The position numbers and the translations under genes are program-made. A stretch of 6,836 nucleotides of DNA from an uncultured Peptococcaceae bacterium. Its GTDB lineage: Bacteria; Bacillota; Peptococcia; Peptococcales; Peptococcaceae. Numbering within the stretch: position 1 is the stretch's first letter; each line of letters opens with the position of its first letter. The DNA is taken from NCBI GenBank assembly GCA_945949655.1, contig CAMFFG010000068.1, positions 1-6,836 of the forward strand, given 5' to 3'. Under the pieces are notes generated by a model. It searched no databases, was not told the origin of the DNA, and saw only the letters and a list, made by a program, of their open reading frames with translations. Positions 1 to 5,296 of this stretch are shown here, in pieces.

Positions 1-1
1 G

Positions 2-772
2 GGCATCAGCTTGGATGGCCTGCAGGAAACCAACGATTATTTTCGCGGGGTGCCAGGTGCTTTTGAACGCGCCATGGCTGGTGTGCGCAATTGCCGCGCC
101 GTGGGGCAGCGAGTCGGTCTGCGTTTCACCATCAACCGTCACAATGCCGGAGAGGTCGATGCTGTGCTGGATCTGATGGAGCGGGAAGATGTCGATCGCA
201 TCTGCTTTTATCATCTGGTCTATTCGGGCCGGGGGGAAGCCATCATGCAGGACGATCTGAGCCATCAGGAGACCCGCGCGGTATTGGACAAGATCATCGA
301 CCGCACGCTGGATTTTCACCGCAGAGGCTTAAAAAAAGAAGTGCTGATGGTGGACAACCATGCCGATGGCGTCTATCTGTACTTAAAATATCGGGAGAGC
401 CAGCCGGAACGGGCAGCCTATATCTATCGGCTGCTGCGTCAGAATGGCGGCAATCGCTCTGGCATAGCCTTTGCCAATATAGACCATGTTGGAAATGTGC
501 ATCCTGACCAGTTTACCCAGCAGCATACGCTGGGCAATGTACGGCAGCGGAAATTTGGCCAGATCTGGAGTGACGAAAGCAATCCTCTGCTGGCAGGGCT
601 GAAAGACCGCAAGCCATTATTGCACGAAACCTGCCGCAGCTGCAGCTGGCTTGACCTCTGCAATGGCAATTTCCGTGCCAGAGCAGAAGCCATTAGTGGT
701 AACTTCTGGGGCTTTGATCCAGCCTGCTACTTAACCGATGAAGAACGGCGCATCACGCCGCCGCAACCATAG
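2..772 (+). CDS. ahbC: Radical SAM/SPASM heme-biosynthesis protein, AhbC/NirJ family (5' end outside window)
   Basis: The reading frame is open from base 2, so the N-terminus, including the radical SAM CxxxCxxC cluster site, lies upstream; about 256 codons are visible. The first residues (ISLDGLQETNDYFRG) match the mid-barrel strand of SPASM-type radical SAM enzymes. CFYHLVYSGRG and HPDQF...LGNVRQRKFGQIW are typical of the AhbC/NirJ group. The C-terminal auxiliary-cluster region has Cys codons at 632, 641, 659 and 725 (C-x2-C-x5-C-x21-C), ending in DPACYLTDEE. Known role of the family: AhbC removes acetate groups from 12,18-didecarboxysiroheme to give Fe-coproporphyrin III, while NirJ acts in heme d1 synthesis. 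The ahbA and ahbB genes directly downstream, with no other heme d1 gene in view, favour AhbC, but NirJ1/NirJ2-type paralogues cannot be excluded. A TTG at 11 is internal, not the start. ahbA begins 10 bases after the stop. Confidence 0.88.
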   Translation, partial: GISLDGLQETNDYFRGVPGAFERAMAGVRNCRAVGQRVGLRFTINRHNAGEVDAVLDLMEREDVDRICFYHLVYSGRGEAIMQDDLSHQETRAVLDKIIDRTLDFHRRGLKKEVLMVDNHADGVYLYLKYRESQPERAAYIYRLLRQNGGNRSGIAFANIDHVGNVHPDQFTQQHTLGNVRQRKFGQIWSDESNPLLAGLKDRKPLLHETCRSCSWLDLCNGNFRARAEAISGNFWGFDPACYLTDEERRITPPQP

Positions 773-776
773 GAGG
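771..776 (+). promoter_or_regulatory. Ribosome binding site that fixes the ahbA start
   Basis: AGGAGG begins within the stop codon of the upstream radical SAM gene and lies six bases before ATG 783. This favours the 170-residue start over the in-frame ATG at 738. Confidence 0.85.
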
Positions 777-782
777 GAGCCG

Positions 783-1295
783 ATGGAACCAGCAAAAACG
801 CTATTCCCCAGCGATTATCAGATCGATGAGCTGGATAAAAAAATACTCATGCTCTTGCAGCGGGGCATACCCTTCTGTTCCCGGCCATATCAGACCATGG
901 CCGAAGAGATCGGTGGCGTGACCGAGGATGAGGTGCTGTGCCGCATTGCAGTGTTAAAAGAGCAGCATATCATTCGCCGTATGTCCGGCTTTTTCAATTC
1001 GCGCAAGCTGGGCTATACATCGGTGCTGTGCGCCATTCAGGTGCCTGATGATCAGGTGGAAGGCGTAGCCGCGCTGTTAAACCGGTTTCCCGGCATCACC
1101 CATAATTATTTGCGCCAGCACACCTACAATATGTGGTTCACCTTGATCAGTGGTAGCCAGGAAGAATTGGAGAAGATCCTTGCCATCATTGAACAGGATC
1201 CGCGAATCGATAAGGTGCTGCGGTTTTACAGCAAACAGCGCTTTAAAATCGATGTCACCTTTGATCTGCACAAGGAGGTGACCGATGGTGACTGA
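783..1295 (+). CDS. ahbA: Siroheme decarboxylase subunit AhbA (Lrp/AsnC-like, NirD/G family)
   Basis: 170 residues, the usual size. The protein starts with an Lrp/AsnC-type winged helix (about residues 14-66; LDKKILMLLQRGIPF) and continues into a ferredoxin-like ligand domain (about 75-165). Family marks are IIRRMSGFFNSRKLGY (63-78) and PGITHNYLRQHTYNMWFTL (103-121), whose conserved His and Arg residues line the tetrapyrrole pocket in this family. Known role: with AhbB it decarboxylates the C12 and C18 acetate chains of siroheme, in the cytoplasm; despite the fold it is an enzyme and not a classical regulator. An in-frame ATG at 738 was rejected because it lies inside the upstream gene and lacks a ribosome binding site; ATG 783 has AGGAGG six bases ahead. 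Downstream it overlaps ahbB by 11 bases, which suggests coupled translation and equal subunit supply. Confidence 0.93.
   Translation: MEPAKTLFPSDYQIDELDKKILMLLQRGIPFCSRPYQTMAEEIGGVTEDEVLCRIAVLKEQHIIRRMSGFFNSRKLGYTSVLCAIQVPDDQVEGVAALLNRFPGITHNYLRQHTYNMWFTLISGSQEELEKILAIIEQDPRIDKVLRFYSKQRFKIDVTFDLHKEVTDGD
1272..1280 (+). promoter_or_regulatory. Ribosome binding site of ahbB inside ahbA
   Basis: AAGGAGGTG inside the last codons of ahbA, four bases before ATG 1285. It supports the overlapping start and translational coupling of the two decarboxylase subunits. Confidence 0.85.
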
Positions 1296-1791
1296 ACCAT
1301 TATTTACTCAGGAAGAGATCGCCGTGATCCGTGCGCTGCAGGTGGATCTGCCGTTGGTATCGGAGCCATACAAGCTGGTGGCCGAACATCTGGGCATGAC
1401 CGAAGAGCGCCTGCTGGAAATTATGAACCGCTTGCGGGACAGAGGCTGCCTAAAACGGATGTCTATTGCCCTGCGGCACAACAACGTGGGCTATACCATC
1501 AATGTGATGATGGTGTGGGATGTACCGGAGGATCGCTTGGATCAGGTGGGCCAAGCAGTAGCCGCCTGTCCACAGGTGACCCACTGCTACGCGCGCAACC
1601 GTCTGCCCGAATTTGACTACAATTTTTATTCCATGGTGCACACCACCAGCGAAGCGGAGTACGATGCCCTGGTCAAACAGTTGGAAACTCAAATCAACCC
1701 CCGCAAATACTGTGCCCTGCGCACCACCGCCGAGTTGAAAAAAATCGGCATGAAATACTTTGTGGAAGACCCCTACGGCGGATTGGGATGA
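1285..1791 (+). CDS. ahbB: Siroheme decarboxylase subunit AhbB (Lrp/AsnC-like, NirL/H family)
   Basis: 168 residues. Same architecture as AhbA: a winged helix (about 8-60; LPLVSEPYKLVAEHLG) and an alpha/beta ligand domain. Diagnostic stretches are LKRMSIALRHNNVGY (56-70), VMMVWDVP (74-81) and HCYARNRLPEFDYNFYSMVH (100-119). The pattern of a CYxR motif followed by a YN..sMVH segment separates AhbB/NirL from the AhbA type (HNYxR...YNMWFTL). Partner of AhbA in removing two acetate carboxyls from siroheme. The ATG at 1285 sits inside the ahbA coding end, with AAGGAGGTG at 1272-1280, so ribosomes finishing ahbA can restart here. It is the last gene of the operon; a terminator follows at 1915-1968, about 125 bases downstream. 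Identification as the NirL/AhbB half is by sequence motif; the physical pairing is inferred from the family. Confidence 0.93.
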   Translation: MVTEPLFTQEEIAVIRALQVDLPLVSEPYKLVAEHLGMTEERLLEIMNRLRDRGCLKRMSIALRHNNVGYTINVMMVWDVPEDRLDQVGQAVAACPQVTHCYARNRLPEFDYNFYSMVHTTSEAEYDALVKQLETQINPRKYCALRTTAELKKIGMKYFVEDPYGGLG

Positions 1792-1914
1792 AAAGATAGT
1801 ATGACAAAGCCTTTGCTTCGCATAGCTCGTATATAGCTTTTATTTATTCAAGATGTGGCTCAAGCCTTTGCGCTGTGAGCAGTACAAAAACAACGGAGAT
1901 TGTCATAAATATCC

Positions 1915-1968
1915 AGGAGGACTGTTGTTTCACGAATAAAATTTCGTGGAGCAGCAGTCCTCTTTTTT
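1915..1968 (+). terminator. Intrinsic terminator of the ahb operon
   Basis: A 20-base left arm (1917-1936) pairs fully with the right arm (1943-1962) in RNA, including three G-U pairs, around a 6-base loop, followed by six T (1963-1968). The G-U pairs fall on the + strand transcript; on the other strand the same positions would be A-C mismatches, so the structure is built for rightward transcription. Confidence 0.92.
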
Positions 1969-2164
1969 GGTAAAGGAATCATGCTGCATGTTAATATTTT
2001 CTGATTTTTTTCGAAAATGGTAAGATAATTACTATTCGCACCTTCATTTCTGATATATGATATAGAAAAAATTAATTCATGATGAAAAAACAATGTATCT
2101 ACAAAGCTGACAGAAATCCTATCAAATGATATCGTGTGTAAATGAAAGATGGTTTATTTTGTGC

Positions 2165-2183
2165 TATACTGTACAGAAACTGT
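2165..2183 (+). promoter_or_regulatory. Promoter -10 of the MFS gene with overlapping candidate operator
   Basis: TATACT at 2165-2170, preceded by TGC (extended -10). The -35 is weak: ATGAAA at 2142-2147 with a 17-base spacer. The perfect palindrome CTGTACAG (2169-2176) overlaps the -10, and ACTGT recurs at 2168-2172 and 2179-2183, 11 bases apart, i.e. one helical turn. This is a plausible site for a repressor that senses an export substrate, but no regulator gene is in view. The promoter is moderately supported; the operator is inference. Confidence 0.6.
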
Positions 2184-2205
2184 TCTGAAAGATGATGCAC
2201 AAATA

Positions 2206-2221
2206 AGAGGGTGATAGTTTG
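2206..2221 (+). promoter_or_regulatory. Ribosome binding site and TTG start of the MFS gene
   Basis: AGAGG at 2206-2210 lies eight bases before TTG 2219-2221. The frame has no ATG or GTG nearby with a comparable site, and starting here puts a short hydrophobic first helix at the N-terminus, as expected for the family. TTG is a weak start and would lower expression. Confidence 0.75.
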
Positions 2222-3619
2222 AATCGTTTTATACCAATTTTGGTGATGATTGCGATTACAAATTTTGCGGCAATGATGAATACGACATCGGTGAGTATTC
2301 TGCTGCCGGTATTTATGCGGGAGTTTGATGCCAGCATTATTGTGGTGCAGTGGGTGGTAACATCTTATCTGTTGGCTACTTGTATTGTTGCACCTACGGT
2401 TGGATATATATCAGATCGAATCAGTCTGAAAAAAACATTTCTGGCTGCGCTGAGCGGTTTTAGTGTCTGTACGTTGCTGCTTGGTTTTGCAGGCAACATT
2501 TATCAGCTGATTGGGCTGCGAGCAGTGCAAGGTCTATTTGGTGGAATGCTGATGCCGTTGACGCAGTCTTTAATTTATCAGGTGTTTCCGCGCAATCAGC
2601 AGGCGAAAGCGATTAGTATCTGGGCAACAACGAACTTGTTAGGTCCAACAATAGCGCCTAGTTTGGCGGGCATGGTTTCCGATGTGCTAGGTTGGAAGTT
2701 TATCTTCTTTTTAGAGGTACCGATATTGCTGGTGGTGCTGGGGATGGCCGTAAAGCTGGTACCTTACTATAAGAACCATGAAGATACAGTACAACATTCG
2801 TTTGATAAAACAGGATTGTTGTTATCTCTGGTAGGGTCACTGTGTTTACTGGTGGCGTTCAGCAATATTACGGTATGGGGATTATGCAGCGTCCAGGTGA
2901 TTACGCTGACGATTGCAGGGTTTGCTGCGTTAGGGTTGTTTTTCTGGATGGAATACCATAAAGATGATCCCTTGTTGTATGTAAAGGTATTTGGATATGA
3001 AGGTTTTTTGAGCAGTGTGGTGCTATTATGTGTGGGCTCTGCGTTGATCAATACATCAAATAATATTATTCCGGTATTTTTGCAGGATATCAAAGGGTTG
3101 ACTACAACGCAATCGGCCTTGGTGATGTTGCCGGCACCGCTGGTGATCATGTTTATTGTACCGCTGATGGGACGCTATTATGACCGCATTGGGCCGCAAA
3201 AGATGTTGTATGCAGTAATGAGTGCGGGGATTATGGCTTGTGTTGCTTTGGCACAACTGGATGCGGCTACGCCTATTGTGTTGATCATTTTGGCGTTGGT
3301 TTTACGGGATATTGGTTCTGGCACAGTGAACATGCCTGCTACCAACATGGGGATGCAAGCTGTCCCCCAAGCGTATGCCACCCATGCAGCTGCTGTAACC
3401 AGCTGGATTCGCCAATGTGTTATCGCGCTGGTGATTGGGTTGGCGAATACGTTCCAGACGGCAAGGACAGCACATTATATGCAGCATTTTGCTGCGTTGG
3501 AGGAACATGTGCGTTATGCGCAGAGTTATGGTGCAGCGATGCATGATTTGTTTTATTTGATGATTGGTTGTTTTGTGGTAGGATTGCTTGCGGTATATGG
3601 ATCAAAAAGGCGTAATTAA
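2219..3619 (+). CDS. MFS drug:proton antiporter, DHA2 (EmrB/QacA-like) family
   Basis: 466 residues with 14 hydrophobic segments (first about residues 5-30, last about 443-460), the count expected for DHA2 exporters. Motifs: WVVTSYLL (45-52; motif D1), GYISDRISLKK (62-72; motif A in loop 2-3), RAVQGLFGG (101-109; motif B with its helix-4 Arg) and GPTIAPSLAG (141-150; antiporter motif C). Role: proton-driven export of a small hydrophobic or amphiphilic compound across the cytoplasmic membrane; the substrate cannot be read from sequence. It stands alone between terminators at 1915-1968 and 3635-3683, with its own promoter. It starts with TTG and has lower GC than its neighbours (28/60 at 2281-2340 and 22/60 at 3541-3600, against 37/60 in ahbB at 1321-1380 and 42/60 in dnaB at 4081-4140), which hints at separate acquisition. 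The C-terminus ends in a basic tail (KRRN). Confidence 0.92.
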   Translation: MNRFIPILVMIAITNFAAMMNTTSVSILLPVFMREFDASIIVVQWVVTSYLLATCIVAPTVGYISDRISLKKTFLAALSGFSVCTLLLGFAGNIYQLIGLRAVQGLFGGMLMPLTQSLIYQVFPRNQQAKAISIWATTNLLGPTIAPSLAGMVSDVLGWKFIFFLEVPILLVVLGMAVKLVPYYKNHEDTVQHSFDKTGLLLSLVGSLCLLVAFSNITVWGLCSVQVITLTIAGFAALGLFFWMEYHKDDPLLYVKVFGYEGFLSSVVLLCVGSALINTSNNIIPVFLQDIKGLTTTQSALVMLPAPLVIMFIVPLMGRYYDRIGPQKMLYAVMSAGIMACVALAQLDAATPIVLIILALVLRDIGSGTVNMPATNMGMQAVPQAYATHAAAVTSWIRQCVIALVIGLANTFQTARTAHYMQHFAALEEHVRYAQSYGAAMHDLFYLMIGCFVVGLLAVYGSKRRN

Positions 3620-3634
3620 AATTTAGAATAATAA

Positions 3635-3683
3635 AACGGAGTGGATATCCTGTAATTCTGGATATGCCACTCCGTTGTATTTT
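3635..3683. terminator. Bidirectional terminator between the MFS gene and dnaB
   Basis: Arms 3635-3650 and 3660-3676 pair over 16 base pairs with a single bulged G at 3666 and a 9-base loop. Reading rightward the stem is followed by TGTATTTT; reading leftward it is followed by TTTTATTATT. It lies 15 bases past the MFS stop and 6 bases past the dnaB stop, so it serves both convergent genes. Confidence 0.92.
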
Positions 3684-3689
3684 CCCGCC

Positions 3690-5027
3690 TTATCCCGGCA
3701 TGCGGCTCAGGTTGCCGAATTTGGTGAATTCTTTGCGGAAGCTCAGGTCAACGGAGCCGGTGGCGCCGTTTCTGTGCTTGGCAATGATGATCTCGGCCTG
3801 GCCTTTTTTGTCCGAATCCTCGTTATAGTACTCATCGCGGTAGATAAACATAACAATGTCGGCGTCCTGTTCCAGCGAGCCAGATTCACGCAGATGGCTC
3901 AGGCTGGGCTTTTTCTCCTGGCCCTGTTCCACCGAGCGGCTCAGCTGCGACAGCGCGATGATGGGAATATCCAGCTCTCTGGCCAGCGCCTTTAAGCTGC
4001 GGGAGATCTGGGATACTTCCTGCTGGCGGCTTTCCACCCGGCCGGTGCTGCCCATCAGCTGCAGATAGTCGATAATGATCAGCGACAGGCCCTGTTCGGT
4101 CTTTAGGCGGCGGGCTTTGGCCCGCACCTCCCGCACCGAGATAGCCGGAGTATCGTCAATATAAAGGGGCGCCTCGCCCAGCGGTGCAATGGCGTTTACC
4201 AGGCGGATCCAGTCGTCACCGTAAATGCGACCGTTGCGCAGCGTCTGCTGGTCGATCTCGGCCAGCGAGGAGATCATACGGTTTACCAGCTGCTCCTTGG
4301 ACATTTCCAGGCTGAAAATCGCCACCGGCTCGTTGGTGATCATGGCGGCGTTCTGAGCCATGTTCAGCGCCAGCGCTGTTTTTCCCATGGCAGGCCGCGC
4401 CGCCAGAATAATAAAGTCCGATTTCTGCCAGCCCGATGTCATGCGGTCCAGATCAATAAAGCCGGAGGTGAGGCCGGTGAGTCCCTCTTTTTTTTGTGAT
4501 AAAATTTCCAGCTGATTCAGCGTCTGCCCAATGATCTCCGATACCGGCGTCAGGCCGGAACGCGTCCGTTTTTGGGAGATCTCCAGCACCATGCGCTCCG
4601 CGTCGTCCAGAATTTTTTCGGTCTCCTCGGCATCGTCGTAACTGCGGTTGGAAATATTGCTGGCAATGCTGATCAGATCGCGCAGCACGGCTTTTTCCTT
4701 TACAATGTTGGCGTAGTAGGCCACATTGGAGGCGCTGCCCAGCGAATTGGCGATCTGCGCCACATAGGCAATGCCGCCGGCTTTTTCCAGATTGCCGTCC
4801 TTATCCAGCTGGGCGGTGATGGTAACCAGATCTACTGGCACATTCTGTTCGTTCATCTTGCGCATGGTGGCAAACAACACACCGTGGTCGTGCCGGTAAA
4901 AATCAGTCTCTTTTAAAATAGGTATTACTTCCAGAATGGCGTCCCGATCATTAAACATGGCCGCCAATACAGCCTGCTCTGCCTCCAGATTCTGCGGCAG
5001 CATTTTATCGTTTGTGAACTCAGCCAT
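3690..5027 (-). CDS. dnaB: Replicative DNA helicase DnaB
   Basis: 445 residues, normal for bacterial DnaB. An N-terminal helical collar domain (about 10-110; LPQNLEAEQAVLAAMF) is joined by a linker (about 150-185) to a RecA-like motor. Motor motifs: Walker A ARPAMGKT (210-217, K216), catalytic Glu in FSLEMS (E241), Walker B IIIDYLQLM (317-325, D320), sensor ALSQLSR (Q361) and the arginine-finger segment AKHRNGATG (416-424). Role: hexameric 5'-3' helicase that unwinds DNA ahead of the replisome, loaded with DnaA/DnaI-type factors and paired with DnaG. The start is set by AGGAGG (5037-5042) nine bases upstream of the ATG. In many Firmicutes dnaB follows rplI; here the region upstream holds a divergent gene instead, so dnaB appears to be transcribed alone. 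No intein, frameshift or missing motif was seen, so this is probably the main chromosomal copy and not a phage version. Confidence 0.97.
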   Translation of the reverse strand: MAEFTNDKMLPQNLEAEQAVLAAMFNDRDAILEVIPILKETDFYRHDHGVLFATMRKMNEQNVPVDLVTITAQLDKDGNLEKAGGIAYVAQIANSLGSASNVAYYANIVKEKAVLRDLISIASNISNRSYDDAEETEKILDDAERMVLEISQKRTRSGLTPVSEIIGQTLNQLEILSQKKEGLTGLTSGFIDLDRMTSGWQKSDFIILAARPAMGKTALALNMAQNAAMITNEPVAIFSLEMSKEQLVNRMISSLAEIDQQTLRNGRIYGDDWIRLVNAIAPLGEAPLYIDDTPAISVREVRAKARRLKTEQGLSLIIIDYLQLMGSTGRVESRQQEVSQISRSLKALARELDIPIIALSQLSRSVEQGQEKKPSLSHLRESGSLEQDADIVMFIYRDEYYNEDSDKKGQAEIIIAKHRNGATGSVDLSFRKEFTKFGNLSRMPG

Positions 5028-5105
5028 GCAAAGATCCCTCCTGCAGCTTGAAAAAGTTTGGAGTTTATGATAGCAAGGAATTCATAGTATCATGAAATCC
5101 AGTTC

Positions 5106-5135
5106 ATTATAGCACGAACCTGGCTTTCATCACAA
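5106..5135 (-). promoter_or_regulatory. dnaB: dnaB promoter
   Basis: On the minus strand there is a perfect TATAAT (5106-5111), preceded by TGC (extended -10), with TTGTGA as -35 (5130-5135) and an 18-base spacer. Transcription should start near 5099, leaving a leader of about 70 bases. The imperfect palindrome at 5077-5100 (GGAATTCAT / ATGAAATCC, 8 of 9 pairs) sits at this start point and could be an operator or a leader hairpin. Confidence 0.7.
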
Positions 5136-5254
5136 CAGCTGGATCATAGTAATTCTTTTTTATGTCAATCGCTACAGGAAACAAACAACAAAGTAGCGCA
5201 GATTTTTTACCCGCTCTTACTCCAAAAGAATAGGGTGAGGAATTGGGCCTGCTG

Positions 5255-5263
5255 TGCTATAAT
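5255..5263 (+). promoter_or_regulatory. Extended -10 promoter of the sirtuin gene
   Basis: TGCTATAAT with the -10 hexamer at 5258-5263. No good -35 lies 16-18 bases upstream (GTGAGG at 5235-5240), so the TG extension probably compensates. The expected leader is short, about 27 bases, and contains the ribosome binding site GGAGTG (5284-5289). Confidence 0.65.
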
Positions 5264-5296
5264 AAAAAATAAAACAACATGACGGAGTGAAACACA

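Larger units (their letters stand above)
1792..2218. other. Intergenic region between ahbB and the MFS gene
   Basis: 427 bases with no convincing gene. From left to right: a 10-base direct repeat AAGCCTTTGC at 1807-1816 and 1862-1871; the operon terminator (1915-1968); a short palindrome CATGCTGCATG at 1980-1990; an imperfect dyad at 2016-2036 (8-base arms with one G-T pair around a 5-base centre); a bulged dyad at 2047-2068; and the MFS promoter near 2165. A minus-strand open frame of 77 codons (1860-2093) crosses the terminator, has no family resemblance and was not called. No riboswitch class was recognised. Confidence 0.7.
5028..5296. other. Divergent control region between dnaB and the sirtuin gene
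   Basis: No gene. It holds the leftward dnaB promoter (5106-5135), an imperfect inverted repeat at its start point (5077-5100), a weak rightward hairpin (arms 5170-5175 and 5193-5198, 17-base A-rich loop, T run at 5203-5208), and the rightward sirtuin promoter (5258-5263). The T-run hairpin has only six pairs and is not called as a terminator. Confidence 0.6.

Noticed and set aside
738..782. Earlier in-frame ATG for AhbA adding 15 residues
   Set aside because: It lies inside the upstream gene, has no ribosome binding site, and the added residues (NGASRRRNHRR) look unlike the family; ATG 783 has AGGAGG at ideal spacing.
1915..1939. Tiny frame TTG-TTT-CAC-GAA-TAA behind AGGAGG
   Set aside because: The AGGAGG and the codons form the left arm and loop of the terminator; a four-codon peptide is not supportable.
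1792..2218. T-box or other riboswitch leader for the MFS gene
   Set aside because: The hairpin lies upstream of the MFS promoter and no T-box or aptamer consensus was recognised; it fits a simple operon terminator.
2767..3546. Several 60-130 codon frames overlapping the MFS gene on both strands
   Set aside because: All lie within the 14-helix exporter, which has full family motifs; they are shadows without family features.
3675..3995. 106-codon + strand frame, plus two more + frames at 3856-4068 and 4572-4916
   Set aside because: These are reverse-strand reflections of dnaB, whose motifs are complete.
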